Assembly (NCBI GenBank): GCA_013397455.1
Contig: VYZB01000223.1
Coordinates: 13,413 to 77,412, forward strand
Reading direction: 5' to 3'
Origin: Crotophaga sulcirostris
Lineage: Eukaryota; Chordata; Aves; Cuculiformes; Crotophagidae
DNA: 64,000 nucleotides
Shown: in pieces, positions 13,301-27,138 of the stretch
Numbering within the stretch: position 1 is the stretch's first letter
Layout of the letters: every line of letters begins with the position of its first letter
Made by a program: the position numbers and the translations under genes
The notes under the pieces: generated by a model
Database searches by the model: none
Told to the model about the DNA's origin: nothing
What the model saw: only the letters and a program-made list of their open reading frames with translations

Positions 13301-16300
13301 CTGCGAGACAGTCAGTACCACACTCATAGCACTGCATGAAAAATAAACCTGTTCAGACCAAGAATAACCCATGGAAAAACATGTAGATATCTTTTTTTTT
13401 GTTTTTGTAGGGGATTTTTTTTTGATGGGTCCTGAGTTGTGCTTTCTCTTAAAGCTTTGCCTACAAAGATTTTTTTTGAAGGTTATCAGCCTTTGCATTA
13501 GATTTGGCAATTTTCTGATGCAGCTATCATAGAGGAAAGAGGAAGGGGTTGATGAAGGGAGCCTCTTAATTAAAATAACATACTGTTTTATTTTTGCGTC
13601 ACTGTTTTAAAACTGTAGCAATAGCAAAATCCCTTGGTCTTTTTTTTCTTCTTCATCTGCTTAAAATGGGAGGTTAGGTTCTTCCCTGTGCTGAACTACC
13701 ATCCAAAGCATCCAAATAGGGGTCTTAAGAGATCCTGTTAGGCTTTCTGGGTTGTCCAGGCAGATTGATACCATCTGGAGGTCTGGTTGGGGAAAGGATT
13801 TGAAATCTGGACCCTGATACTGGATTTTCAGTCTTCCATTTTCTAAAGCAGCATTTCAGTGGGAATAAATGACTTTAATTGTATTGAAGGAGCTTGACTA
13901 ATTCACACCAGCTGAGGAACTGGCCCCTGAGGTCTGGGCTGGCTTGTTCTTTCTGTGTCTTTTTTAAAAAAGAAATCAAAGTTTCTGGATAATAGTGTAG
14001 AAATGGAAGTCCTTGGCTGATTCGCACTCAGTTTGAGATGCAGCAGCACCTTCTGGGAAGAGTGTGTGTTTCCATGGTGGTTCTAGTCAAACAGATGTTT
14101 CTGCTTATGGAAAGGGCCATCATTTGCCATCTTGCACCACCATCCAGGAAAAGGGATAATGAGGTGGTGGGTTGAGGCTCTGGCAGCACATACCTGGTGG
14201 TCCTTGCTGAGATGATGTATGTTGGTTTGGCTCTTTGGAGCAACAGGATGAGCAGGAGGCAAAATACAGCTCTTCTTCCTCCACTTTTGTGGTGATTTTA
14301 AGATGTCAGGTTGTGAGCTGGGACGGCAGGGTGCTCTGCACTGATTTGATTGCACAAGCTCTGTTTGGTGGACATAAAACCCCAAGCTGGAAGTGCTGAG
14401 ACTGGGAAGCACCCTTACCTCTTTGATCTCCCAGCACAGTATGGGTGCAGCCTGTGTGTTTTATTCCCATTGAAACCCACCTGAAATGAACTCCTCTGCT
14501 TCAGGGTCCAGTGAAGTCCTGGGCTCCTGAGCCTGTGCGGAGTAGCCTTAAGCTTTCTGTGACTCAGTTGAACCAAGCATAGAAATACTTGCATTTTTTT
14601 TGTATAGCTGATTATACAGCATGTCCTTTTTAAAGACAGCCAGAAGAAAGAATATTGCAGTTCAGGTGTTAATGTTGAACTGCATTTTTACTTTGGTTTT
14701 TTTCTTATTTATTCTGCTTTAGCTGTAGACTCCTTTAAAGGACACAGGTGTGTGTGTGTAATCTCCTGCTTGTCACTCTCTCAGATAGAAAGTGGGGACA
14801 AAATAAAAAGGGCAAAATATAAGACAAATGCAGCTTCTAATGCTTACAGCTCACTTGCTGAAAATTAGTTTGCAAAATTTTTGCTTATTGCGAGCTTTAA
14901 GGGAATCAGACCAGATGCTCAGTACATGTAAATCTTGCTCAATTGTACCACTCCATACCTGGCCTGTTGTCTTAGCTTGCCTCCAATCAAGGACCTGCAA
15001 GAGAGGATGTTTCCATGGCTGAGAAAGCCTGACCTGCGTTAGATAGGAGGTTAAAAGGAGAGAAAATGAAAGATAGAAGACACAGACATAGAGTGGCTAT
15101 TAATAGGAATTGAGGTTTACATCTCAGGTGTTGCTGAGACCTGGCAAGTCCTTTATCCTTGTCTGGAGAAGAGCTGCACTGACAGGCATGCTTTTTGTTT
15201 CCTTCCCCTCAGGTGTCTGGGTCAGCACAATTTTTTAATACCTGCAGGCAATGTAACAAGGAATGGCTGAGTTACCAGCAAGCAAAGATGGTCAGGATGC
15301 TCTGCAAAATTACTCTCTATCCATGAAGTCTTTGAGTTGTAAAGGGCTTCCTAGTAAAGCTTTCTCCCAAAATCATGGACACCTTGCTCCAGCAGAAGTA
15401 GTTACCAAAACAAATACCTGTTCATCTTAGATATAAGATTGTTTGTGATTATCTTTGAGCCAACTTAGGCTGGGAATCCATGCACTTTTCTGCTGGTGAA
15501 GGTGAGTCTTTCCTCTGTGCCTCTCATCACTGTCATCTGTATTTGCATTTGGTCCTTGCTCATGTACAGGCAACTTCGTCCTTGCAAACATCACCTTGAT
15601 GTGGCTAAAACAGGCTTCTGGCTTCACTGCATGTTTCTCAACTCTGTCATTTCCTCCAGCTGAAGTCCATTAAGTTGTTACTTACTTGAGTTTATTTTTG
15701 CAAATTTTTTTTACATAGGATGTATGTGCGCTAAGGTGTCTGCCTGCTGCCTTTCACTTGCTTAGGAAAAGGAGAGATGTCACTGTGAACTTCAGTACAG
15801 TGGTTCCTCTGCATAAATGTTTTATAAAACTCACAAGCATCCTTTGGGGTTAGGAATGATTTGTCCCATTGACTCAAAATGTTACCTAATACCAATAAGT
15901 GCTAATAAAGAGCTTGTAGCTGGCATCATATACCAAAGTACTATGCATCCATTAGGACTCACCTATACATGTGCAAGGCCAGCCAAAATAATCTCCTAAT
16001 CAGTTATAAAAAGTCTACAGTACTTGTCAGGAACTCAGAGTGGTGCAGTAGAATTGAGAGTTGTGGTTTCTGGCTAAGACACTAAGTCTGTTGCATGTGG
16101 AGACAAGCCAGAGTAAGAAGGTCCTCATTGGGACCCAATCTTTCCCATGTTTGGAGTAAGAGAGGGGGCATTTGAATAAAGAACTGTAGGTCTTCAGATA
16201 ATTATTATTTTGGCTTTATCACCATTATAAAGGGAAGAGTGTATGTCAGAGGTCTACCATTTGGTGGGGACATATCTGTGAGTGTTTTCCAAAAACCTGC

Positions 16301-16850
16301 CTTCTCCAGTATGCTTAAAGTCTCTCTGCACGTTACTACTTATGTGCATTCAATGGCATGTGTGACTTGGCACACATGAGGCTACATGAGGGATATCTCA
16401 GGGTGGTATGTATTTTTTTCAAAGGTGGTCTTCATATCACACATGAGTTCTTCCAACATGAGGAAAATCCTGACCTTGCCTGTTGAAGTTGCTTTATGGT
16501 TCCTGGCTGGTAATGCAAAGCTTTTGCTGAGAGGAACAAGCCACTATATCTTCCATGTTCCACCTAAGTTAGTATTAAAACTTCATTTGAATATGTCCAG
16601 TGATTCAGGGCTTTAAAAACCCCTTTGGCTTACCATCATTCATGAGTAAGTATGCCGTCTTTCTGTAAGCTTAAATGGAAAAAGGGTTGAAGTGTCTCCA
16701 AAGAATACATTTTGACTAGAGCTGGAAAGCTTAATGGTGACTTTTCAGACAGCTTTTAATAGGAGCTGAAATCAGGAAATATCAGAATATGGCTCCTCTA
16801 GCCCATTCTGTAATCAAAGGAGAACACACACTTTTTTTTAATGCCCAATT
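10386..16850. other. Non-coding stretch, no gene seen
   Basis: No frame here exceeds about 110 codons and none shows a known motif. I noted A/T-rich low complexity around 10575-10620, T tracts near 13392-13400 and 13425-13434, and a short GT run near 14748-14759. No transposon ends or paired splice sites stood out. Confidence 0.7.
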
Positions 16851-16921
16851 ACAGTATCACAGTATCACAAGGTTGGAAAGGACCTCTGAGATTGAGTCCA
16901 ACCTATAGCCTAACACTGAGC
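16851..16921 (-). mobile_element. CR1 LINE fragment, older copy
   Basis: AGTATCAC is repeated twice (16853-16860, 16861-16868) next to AAGGTTGGAAAGGACCTCTGAG and GAGTCCAACC. This matches the complement of a CR1 3' terminus, with diverged octamers where the 10240 copy has CATAGAAT. Only about 70 bp remain. The different octamer suggests a different or older CR1 subfamily. It has no coding content. Confidence 0.8.
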
Positions 16922-19900
16922 TTGCTATGATGATTAATTAATTGAGAAATCTCTTTGCTGAGGTTGCGCCATCTTAGAGTGATAGATGGTTATAAGGGTC
17001 AAATCTATTTTGTGTGGCTATGTTTGCTCCTGTCCCGAGGGAGCACAGAGGTCCATGTGATGTGGTGGAACTGCTAGAGAGCACGCCAGGCAGCAAAGAA
17101 CAGTGGCTTGTGCTTCAGTGCCTGCAAAACAATGCTCCTTGGGGCCAGCAGGAGCTTTGACCTTTTGAACACGGGGTGCCTGTCTTGTGGTTCACACCCA
17201 GAAGGTCTATGTTTTGTAGCTCTTTTCTATTGCTTTTTTGTTTTTCCCTAGGGATCCTCAGACCTGTACTTAGGAACCTCTGTGCCGGCAGGATTTGTCT
17301 AGTTGTTTTCAGCATTCTGCCCAGTGCCCCGCTTGCAAAGATGCCATCAGATGCATCTTATTTTGCTCATACTTGAGGTGCAAGTCAGTTGTGTTAAGGA
17401 TAGTTGGACTGAACACGCTACGTGGCAAGAATGGTTGTGCTTATCTACTACCAGCTTACATGCTGGCTTCAGCCTACAGCACAGCTCTGCTACATCCTAG
17501 AGAGACACACGAGCTTGACTCACATGTCAAACTGTGTGGTCCTGAAACTAAGCATTTTGGCAGGCAAATTTCTGTTGGTTTGGCATTTTTAAGCCATATA
17601 CATGCCTACCCAGCAGCTGAGGCTGCCTGAACATTTGAGTTGTAGCTGCTTTGACTGTGCCCTTCTATAAATATTCAAACATTGTGCATTTTTCCTTGGA
17701 CTAGCAAGCAGAAAATTAAAAAAAAAAAGTGTTTTAAAATTGTTTTCAGAAGGACAGTGTGATACTTATGCTATAGGCATTCCCACAAAGTAGGATGTGT
17801 TGAAGTATGCTTAGCCCCTGGTTTATGAGACTGAGGTCAAACGTGACATGCTTTCAGATGACAGATTGTCAGGGTTGCTTTGCCAAACCATGTCACCAAA
17901 ATTCTAGTTTTGTGTATCAGCACTGTGTTTCTTTGGGTTGCTGTTTGAAAGTGCCAGGATGAAGCCTGCTGCATCTGCCATTTTGCATATTGAGTGTAAA
18001 AAAGCATGTGGTTGGTATGACTAGACGCTGGCTTTTGTGCAACTGCTCATGTTTTGTCTTCATTTTTGTGAGTGTTTTATATTTTCTCAGAGAAAGAAGC
18101 TTGTGATATTTGTGTAGATGTCCATGAGTGCCTGGTGGGAAGGGTATCTTGATCCCAGTTCTGTACTCGATGGTGCATAAGTATGATCACTACTCCAAAA
18201 GTCAACAGTTAAGGAGTCACAACATTTGTGTCTTAAGATCCCCAGGCTAGTACACACGTGTAAAAAGTTGAGAGCACAGCTGTATTAAGCAAACTCTTCT
18301 GCAGCTAAAATATAGACAGAAATACTTCCTAATTGTTCAGCAGCTTCTGCAATGTGCTGTGGAAGTGGCAATAGGTCCATAACAAGACAGCACACATGGA
18401 GATCCTGGCTGAATCTAGAACACGCCCAGTGTTGCTTGGATTTGAATGCAGAACAGGCACCAATGTTGCTTGGACTTCCTCATGTCACCAGGCAGAGGAT
18501 GTCTCCCACCCTTTTAACACTGGTTCCACACTTCTTACCTTCCTACTACACTGGACCAGGCAGACTGGAGCCAACACATTTCCACTTCCTTTGGGAAAAG
18601 TGGCCAAGTTGTCTGGTGGAAAAGTAATGACCAGAATGGTGCAGTGTTACCAGATCAACACATGAGCAACCCATCAGTGTGAAATGAAGACATGCAATGG
18701 TGGAGTGGAAGAGGATTTTCTTGTAACTTGCCATGGGCTTGCTGATGCCATGCACATGGTGAGGACTGACACCCACCACACTGGTGATTTGTATGTGTTT
18801 TTCACTAATCCTGCAATGACAACTCAAAAATTGATGTCCACTGAGGTATGGTTTTCCACGCTCTCCTTACATTTCACTTCCAGTGAGTATAAAGCCTCAA
18901 CTCCAAACAGGTATCTTGGTACCAGAAGGCTTCATAATTTAATTGAAATTGCTTTGCAAGACCATCCAGAGTAAATACTCTAGACAACAGAACACGGTTG
19001 GTAATATGAAACATGTGATTTATTTTATTTTATTTTAACCAACTGATCTGGGAAAATGTTTCCACGCTGACAAAAACAAAACAAATGTAGGTCAGTGTCT
19101 GAAGGAGATGAAAGAAGCCAAGTGTAATGAGAGCCTATTGTTTCATGCTGACACATGCAGGAAGCTTGTGGAGAATGAACATCAAACTAAAATATGAGGA
19201 AAAAAGAATAGAAGGCATGAAAATCATCATACTCCAGAAAACAAAGAGATCAGAAAGTTAAGGGGCATGCTAAGAAATCTGCACTAGGAGGCTAAATAAA
19301 TGAGTTTCACATTTCCCCTTCTCCCCTCTCTTCAATTCTGGGTTTCTCTCTCCCATTTGTCTACTAGGTAGCAGCCTCTTCTTCCTTCCAGGAATACTTT
19401 GATTTTTTTTCCTTACTATCCTGCGGATGCCAGGGCCTAGAGAGAACCAGATGGCAAGCAGACCAGCAGAAAAAGCCTCTTCGCTATTTCACTTCTCATC
19501 TTCCTCTCAAGTTAAACACATGAAAGATCTATTGAAAAGAACAGACAAGTCTTATTTATTTTTTAATAAATAAGTTTAGTTTACTTATTTAACAGAAGTT
19601 AATCCACTGTTCAAACAGCTGGAATAAATATGAAGAGGCAATTTAGAATCCAGTTCTTTACTTGCATTCACCAATCTCACACTGATGTATTTTCTTGGAC
19701 TTCAGGGGTGTTTTCCTGGCTTGGGCAATGGACGTGAAGAATTGGAGCTTTGTGCTAACTATTTCTACTACTCATTGTCCTCTGGAAATGTCTTTCACTG
19801 CTCTGGCCAACCAGTGCCTCCCCTAAAATTTCCGAGCCGGTCTAGGAGACTTTAATCTGTTCTCAGCTCAGTGTAGGAAAAAAGTAATACCTTAATGATT

Positions 19901-22900
19901 ACATTAATACCCATAATGACTGCATGGGAATAAAACTGTTGTGGGAGGCGAGAGTTGTGTTCTGGATTTTTCAGATGAGGCACCAGTGCATTTTTTCCTA
20001 CCAACAATTTCCTTTTCATATAGCTTTTTCTACCTCTGGTAATAGAAAAATATCTTGCTGGGAAAACTGTCTGCCTAAATCCTATGATGAACCATTGACT
20101 TGAGTGTTATTTTCCCAGGGTTGACCCAAGGGGGACTGTCCTAGTGACTGTGCAAGTGTTCCCAGGACTGTTCCTTCCCATAGTCTTCCTTAAGCAGGAG
20201 GGATACCAAATTTCCACCCTGTCAGCATAATGAAGGACTTCTGTGGCAGCCTGATAGATGCTCTTGGTCTGTTCCTTGTGAGCTCTGAAATCATGACACC
20301 ATGAAATATGTAGTCTGAAAGGTGCTACTGGGCCATTGCTATTCCTTAAAAGTTCAATAGTTTCTGACAGTAAAATCGTGCGCTCTAGCAAAGAACAAAA
20401 CCTCTCCTATATGTCATCCTTACAGTGTATGAAAATGAAGCCCAGATTTTTGGGTTATTTTAGGGCATAGGGTGCTGATGACTGCTTCAATGCGCTTAGT
20501 GATACATTTAAATTGGTGATTTATGCAGCCTGACATTGACTTTAATTTAGCTCATGTTACAAGTAAAGTAATTCAGTCCTTAATGAAGTGTACTCCATAT
20601 GACATACTGAACATGGGATCTGACAATCAGTGGTTGAAAACTGGCCTAGGTTACATTTTCTTTTGTCATTGAAAGTGGGCTGTCAGTTCATAAACTTAAA
20701 CTGAGGCATGCTGACCTATCACTTTCTCTGAAGTATGGTGCTGAAGACTGAGATCTGCATTAAACCAAACTTTTCTCATCCTTTGAAAGGAAAAGGAGGG
20801 AAACTTATACATGAGTTGTGTATACAGATGAGAACATTATAACTTACATGTGTGTATAAATACGTATTTATTTCGGGTTTTGGCTATGTGAGTGTATAGA
20901 AAAAGGGTTATTAACAGAAGTATTCACTCACTCCCTAACCTATGCAAACCTTGAGATTGTATAGTCCGAGTGAAAGAATTTATTATACATGTTCTTGAAC
21001 AAATGAATCCAGCTCTGAAGTAGTATAAATTATGCTTACATCAGCTCATACAGAGGTTCAGAATAAAGCTGTAGGGTAAGTGATAGGAAGCACAGCCCAG
21101 CTGGCTTTGTGAGTGGTTCAGGAGGCTTGATGTGCCTGCATTTCAAAGGAATTAACAGGGCTGCCCTGAACTTTAAATATGCAAATCTTTTTAACATTTG
21201 TGTTAAGAGATTTGTCCTTGTTTGCATAAGGAGAAGGAAGCGAAAGTTTTGAGTGATTCCAGGAGGCAACATTTAAAAATGAGTCCACTGCAGCCTGGGT
21301 TAAGTTACAGCTGTGCAGTTTCTCAGTGCAAAAAGTTGACTTAAAAGTAGCATAGCAAGGGCTTTCTTGTATGCAAGGCTGCGACAGACATCTACATCAC
21401 CTGCTTTTTTCCTCCTTCCTCTTTGTAAAAAGTACAAGTATGCTTTGAATATGTGAATGCGGAATTTGGGAGAAAGAACGGAGGCAAGCAAGAGGCATCA
21501 GATTCTGGGCCAGCTGAAAATTATGTATTTTCCCTTTTTAAAAAAAAAAATAGATTGGGGAGAACAGATGTTATATCCCAGAGTGTTTTCTGGGAAGAGG
21601 AGGAGAAATGAAAGGACAGGGATAAAGCTGGGGGAGAGTTTGTCAGTCCAAAGCATGTCTGTGCTGCAAGGGAGGAGTGTGGGAAAGATGTTAGCTTGGG
21701 TTAAAATAGCACTGCAACCCGACAGGCTGGGTTTTAACTCTCCCTAACATAAAATTATCCCAAACTACCCCACCAGCTTGAACTAGGGATGCTAATTTAA
21801 GTTAACTGCTCCCCTTGTCAAAGCTACCTTGATTTTGTTGGTATTTTACCCCTGGGCAAGGTACCTATAGTAGCCTGCCTTACAAATTAAATAGTTTGCA
21901 GCTCAGACTATTTTGTGCTGGAGAAAGATAGGATTGCATGCATGGTGGCGGGAAGCAGCTTGTTCTAAACTGAGGGAGAGCAGCGTTTTATAAAGCTGGG
22001 ATTTCACCAGCAAGGAGCCACTGCTGGTGTCCTGAGCGGTGAACTGCAGGTCTGAGCTCACCTGGTGGACTGGGTAGTGGGTTCAGATTTAGTGGCAGAG
22101 TTACTGGGTGGAAGAAACAAAGATGAATTTATTTAAAATTGGAAACACAATGCTCATTTTTGTGTCTAGTCCAAGTAACTATTTTTATGAGTCTTTTTGG
22201 GAGGTGCTAAGCAGCCTCAGTGCTTCTTTGCTAGGAAGGGAATAGGACTGATACTACGGAAAATGGGCAAAAATTGTCAGCTTGGAGATATTCAAGAATA
22301 AAAGGAATTCTTTATCTGAAATACACAGTGAAAGATCCTCAGTTTTCATTTATAAATGCCTGTGAATATCCATTTGCTCTTTTGCATTAAGATGTACTTA
22401 ATGCAGTATATCTGATATCTTGCTCTTCTCGTAATTCTGCCTAATAAATTGCAAAGGGTAACAGGGTCAGAGAGGGGGGGATCCAGCTTCAAAAGTATGA
22501 CATTTTATTTTAACATTGGGCATGGCACATGGATTTAGTTTTACGTTCCAAGAAGCAAAATGCAGTATCATACATCGGTACTAAATGGTCAAATTACTAA
22601 TATTTGAAGTATTTGTGCACTTCTAACCAAATAGCTGATTGATCAAGTAAGGAGTATTTGACTTTTTGGTGGAGGACATGGTAATTAAGTAGAAACAAAA
22701 TACTTCACAATCCCCCCCAAACAATCCCAGAAATAGACCGCATAATCATAGGTTCCAGCTCAGCCCAACACTATACAATTTCATATTTGATTTATTATGT
22801 TTTAGCCTGGGAGCTTCAAAAGTGTCTAAGAGTTTGATAGGCAAACCCCAATGAGATTTTCCTGGCTCCTTTGAAAATGGCAGGAATTTTCTATTTACAG

Positions 22901-25070
22901 CATCACTAGTGATCAATGGAATTTTTGGGACAGTTCAAGAAATATTATACAGGCTGAGTTTGCTCTTTATGAATTAGTCTGGTGTTTATTCAGCAGCTCA
23001 TTTTTCATTGAAGCACAGTTTTAAAATTTCACTTGTTTGTTATAAGGTTGTCAGAAGGAAATCTGTTTCCAAAAATATACATTTCCATCTTCTCGTACCC
23101 TTCTTTTCCTGCTGTAGCTAAGGTTATGTCAACACTCAGTGTAAACCCAATGTAAACCCCCTCATTTCAAAGATTAGTAATGCTGGCATCATCGGTCCAG
23201 ACTTGAATATAGCAAAATCATAAAATAATCTCTCTAGGAGCACTTTTTCAAACAGTTGTTTCTGATGCTTTTGCCTTCTGTGTTCAGCATCATTCCATAT
23301 AGAAAACAGTTGTGTTCAGCCTCTGTTGCAAAGTTACTGTTAAAAGGAGGAAAGAGTGTAGTCCTTAGTATTGTCACTACACTATTAAAACATTTGCATC
23401 CCAAAAGTTTAAACTTTCTGCCCTGTTAAGATTTAAGAACTGGTCCCTGTTCAAGTTCAGTAACTTTTTCCATAGCATTGTTTACCGTACCAAACCATAG
23501 TAACATCACAAGGGTGCATGCCAGGGCTCTTGGATGGCATACTCTTCCCACTTGTTTCCATCTTTTGGGTCCTTCTGCAATATATACATTTAAAACAAGT
23601 ATATAGCTATATATTTGCTTAATCTGGAAATGTTTTGGCATATCCCACGGAAAAATAAGGGCCAAACTCTGGATGAGGCTTAGGGATGCCAGTGCTCTGC
23701 TGCAGAATTCATTGTTCACTCCTCCTTCCCTATCTGTCTGGCTTTCCCATCATTGAATCAGACTGAGCTGGAACAAGATGAAGATTGGCATTAGCTGTAC
23801 TGGGTAAGTGCCTGGGAAAGAACCTCTCAAAGCATTGCAGAGCTGCTGCAAGGATCATTTTCACAATACAGTGGCTGCACATTCAAATGTTTTTTTGTGA
23901 GCTGGAGAGCTAAAGGTTGGGGTTTTCAGCATGCCCTAGGGTTGCCTCCTGTTATAGGTGACAAAATTGGTTCATCACACAGCTTGGTTTGGTTTGCACG
24001 CAAGAATACATCTGAACTTCCACACTCAACAACGAATAATTGTCCTTCCCTGGTCTGCCAATAACTTGTCCTATGGGCTGAAGGAGGTCTTCTACAGGCA
24101 GAGAAGAGCCTGGAGATCCTGTGCTCTGCATGCAGCCAACTACCCAGCTGGATTTTGTGCAAAAATGGATTAAAAGAGGTTTGAGAGGGTGGAATTAAAT
24201 ATGGCATGGTGACAAATAGGTCAATGATTTCTAATGCTTCTGTTGCCCTTATTACCCCTAAGCTGGGGTCATACCATTAGCATAACAAGAGCTAGGGTGA
24301 GGAACACCACATGCTGGTACAGACCTGCCTTGATGATGTCAGAGCCAACACAGGAAACCTTTGTGGACCTCATAACCAGGTTCAGTTATGGCATTAATGA
24401 CTGAGGTACCTTATCATCCCCCTGTAGCCCTCAGCTGCCAGGTGATGTTGAAAATGTGAAATAAGAGAAAGGGCTGGTTGAAGACTGCTTCACAAGTTGG
24501 TTTTAAAGGAAGAAACAGGTAATGATAGAGTGGGCTGTGCTATCAGCAAGACTTGAGGGGAGTGATACAGCAAAAATGAAACTTTGGGTCAGAGGATGGC
24601 TGAGTCCACCAGGCAATCCTGGTCTTGGATACATCAGATGAGCAGTACTTGGAAAATAATGCAAACTGCAGATGAGACCTCTGAAATGCAAAACTTTCCT
24701 GGAAGTGAGGGAGAAGGAATGGATGTTTCAAGGTGAAATGGGAATGTGTAGTCATGTAACTATAAGCTAGTACTGCAGGAAAAAATCTTACTGAGTATCT
24801 GGAGATTCAGAGAAAAAAAAATAAATTAAAAAAAAATCATAGGAGTTCGCAATTCTGGACCTGATTATCTTGTATGGGGCCTTTGGTTTACATGAAATTC
24901 CCTTTCAGATGGCTTGGCTCTCTAATTTGAGGAAAGACAGGGAGATCAGAAGTAGCCACCTCTGAGAGCTGCAACCTAGGACCCAAGTAGCGTCAGATTT
25001 TGTGGCCATGTGGACCTTTCTCTACAGGCACTAGACTAAGCCTATCAGCTCATACAAATGTGCTTCTGAA
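16922..25070. other. Non-coding stretch, no gene seen
   Basis: Many short frames are present, all under about 115 codons, none recognisable. A TTTTA-type run lies at 19018-19038. A segment near 23760-23802 is followed by GGGTAAGTG, a donor-like word, but its upstream acceptor is weak. Nothing else rises above background. Confidence 0.7.
19018..19038. repeat. (TTTTA)n microsatellite, short
   Basis: About four TTTTA-type units in tandem at the boundary of an A/T-rich stretch. The same pentamer makes a longer array at 40175. Confidence 0.8.
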
Positions 25071-25075
25071 CGCCA

Positions 25076-25102
25076 GTTTGAAAACCAACATGGTTTTCAA
25101 AC
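25076..25102. repeat. Perfect 12-bp inverted repeat, 3-nt loop
   Basis: GTTTGAAAACCA at 25076-25087 and TGGTTTTCAAAC at 25091-25102 are exact reverse complements separated by ACA. The stem would be stable in DNA or RNA. It sits at the left edge of an A/T-rich block containing TAATTAA and AATTAATTA words. Confidence 0.9.
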
Positions 25103-25460
25103 ATTACTGTTTACTTTCCTTTCTTTCATTATTATTGTTTTAAGTTGAGAATACCATTTCTAGATGTTCTTGACTGATGTATACCAAGCGTTTTGTATGC
25201 TGTGCCTGGAGTCTCTGATTTTTGCATGACAACAGGATTACATTTATACAATTAATTAACATTTGCTTGACCACTTTTATCCAATTTCATTCTCCAGCAC
25301 ATAAAAGAGAACCTGACATAAATTTCTCTTTCAAAACAATTGACTTAGCAACTGCTGACCTTCTGTTCTGTCATTCTGAGGATTGATTGGATATTGTTGA
25401 ATTGTTTCATTCTGCAGTAATTAAACATAAAATTAATTATGCTAGTAACCTATTATTTCT
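25103..25460. promoter_or_regulatory. Possible conserved non-coding block (weak)
   Basis: This repeat-free A/T-rich stretch has homeodomain-type cores, including ACAATTAATTAAC near 25250 and AAAATTAATTATG near 25429, and CAATTGACTT near 25338. It has no frame or splice structure. The call rests on texture alone; alignment to other birds would decide it. Confidence 0.2.
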
Positions 25461-25717
25461 TTGAACCAAGGACTAAGTCATTTGTTTTTGCTTGGTTACT
25501 CTGTGGGTTCTGACATCAGACAGCAAAACCTTGCTGTTACAAACAAACAAAACAGTATAAAGGGAGCAATTTAATAACCAAAATATAATATAAAGACTTC
25601 TAATTTCCGTATGGCTGGCCTATTGCATTAGGTTAATATAATTTGATCTATAAATCTTTTAAACCTTATGATTTTGTAATTTAAACATTTCCTGGATGGC
25701 TAATCACGCAGGGAAAG

Positions 25718-25734
25718 AATAATAATAATAATAA
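25718..25734. repeat. (AAT)n microsatellite
   Basis: Between five and six AAT units followed by an A run. Simple repeat. Confidence 0.9.
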
Positions 25735-26382
25735 AAAAAATTCCAACCTAAAACAAAACACGAGACAAAAATATACCTTAAAAGAAGATTAAAAAAATTA
25801 GATAGGAGAATTTGTTGAAGACTCAGTGAGTATGGCTGAATATTTCTGGAGCTTGCTGCTTATACAAGACTGTCTGCATTCAGTCTGGTGCTGATGCAGA
25901 ATTTCCTTTGTTATGATGAAAGCATTGTTAGATATGTTTACATTGTTATTATTTGGTGTAGAAAGGAACACTGGATGACAAGTTGATATTATCAAAATAT
26001 ACGCACCTGAGGACACCAAAATAGTATTTTGTGGTTTTCATTAGCACGGGCTATATTAATTTAATTAACATGATTGAAAGTTGTATCATACCAGGAGGCA
26101 GATACCAAGCCCTGGCTTATTACTCACCCATGGGCTATAAACCACTATGGCCAACAAAAGGGGTGCATGTTTGTATGTGTGTGCATTCCTAGTCACAAGT
26201 TCACCTATGTGCTTTGCCCTGAAGCTGCCCCAGGGATTGTGTGGTGATAATCAAGTAAAAGTCAGAATGGGGAGAAAAATAGAAACAGGCAACCAGCTGG
26301 CTCCAGCAGAGGGTGGGCTTTTCACAGGGCCAGGTATCAAGGTCCCTGTGGGCTTGGTTGTCCTTTTACAGGGTCACCTGCC

Positions 26383-26436
26383 TCCTCCTGGGATTCTGTC
26401 TCCTCCTGGGATTCTGCATCCTCCTGGGATTCTGCC
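26383..26436. repeat. 18-bp minisatellite, three units
   Basis: Three contiguous 18-bp units (26383-26400, 26401-26418, 26419-26436) share the 16-mer TCCTCCTGGGATTCTG and differ only in the last two bases (TC, CA, CC). They lie in a 182-codon open frame (26147-26695, plus), where each unit encodes a six-residue PPGIL-type repeat. The frame has no other recognisable feature and I do not call it a gene. Near-identity of the units indicates a recent expansion. Confidence 0.9.
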
Positions 26437-27053
26437 TCCAGCACCAGCATCATCTGGGAGGTTCTACACTCCATGTTGGAGCACTGCATATGGAGAAACT
26501 TCGATGTTAGTTGCTACCGATATGAGTCTTGGAGGTGGTTTTGAAAGTTACCACTTTACATCCCTGACTCCAGTTGCCATCAACAGGGCTGTCAGCCAGG
26601 CTTTGCCATCATCAAGGGGAAGGCTACCTGGGGAATGCTCCTGTGCCTATGTCTCCCTGCTGTTTCAGGCAGCTGTCTGGTTTACTTGCACTTAGAGCCA
26701 GCTCCAATGGAACTTTTGCAACCTCTCCGGGTATACCTCTGTGTATATGTCTGTCTTTCTTCTCCTTTTTCAGTTCAGAGTGATTTTTTGCTGGCAGCCA
26801 TCTTTTCATAGTGCTCAGATCTCTATGGTGTAGAGCTAAACTCTTCTGCTCTGACAGGGCATATGTCAGAGATGTGGGAATCTTGAACATAAATGACTTT
26901 TTAATTGTATGTCTCTACATAGCCCATTGCTGAAATATGTGGTAGGCAAGAGAGAGCAATACTTCACAGACCAAACATAGATACCAATATATGAGCCCTT
27001 TGTTCTCATTCCCCTGCCTTAAGGCAAGTAATACACTCAGGTCTGTGGACATC

Positions 27054-27138
27054 GAGCCTAATTTGATCTCATTTACCCCTGTGAAACTATATTGACTTCA
27101 GCTGAGATGCTGCTTTCCACTGATATAGATGAGAGCTA
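27054..27138. repeat. Decayed inverted-repeat amniote element
   Basis: GATCTCATTTACCCCTGTGAAA at the left and the complement of CTTTCCACTGATATAGATGAGAGC at the right match at about 15 of 23 positions, flanking TATTGACTTCA. This fits an old foldback repeat I remember from bird and reptile genomes (GATCTCATTTACACC...CATTGACTTCAATGG...GTGTAAATGAGATC). The symmetry is visible; the family identity is from memory. Confidence 0.55.

Noticed and set aside
13280..13345. CpG-bearing stretch with AATAAA considered as an LTR end
   Set aside because: No matching second LTR, primer-binding site or retroviral frame is present in the window.
26147..26695. 182-codon plus-strand open frame
   Set aside because: It looks unlike any protein I know. 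Its only notable part is a three-unit minisatellite, and no splice or promoter signals support it.
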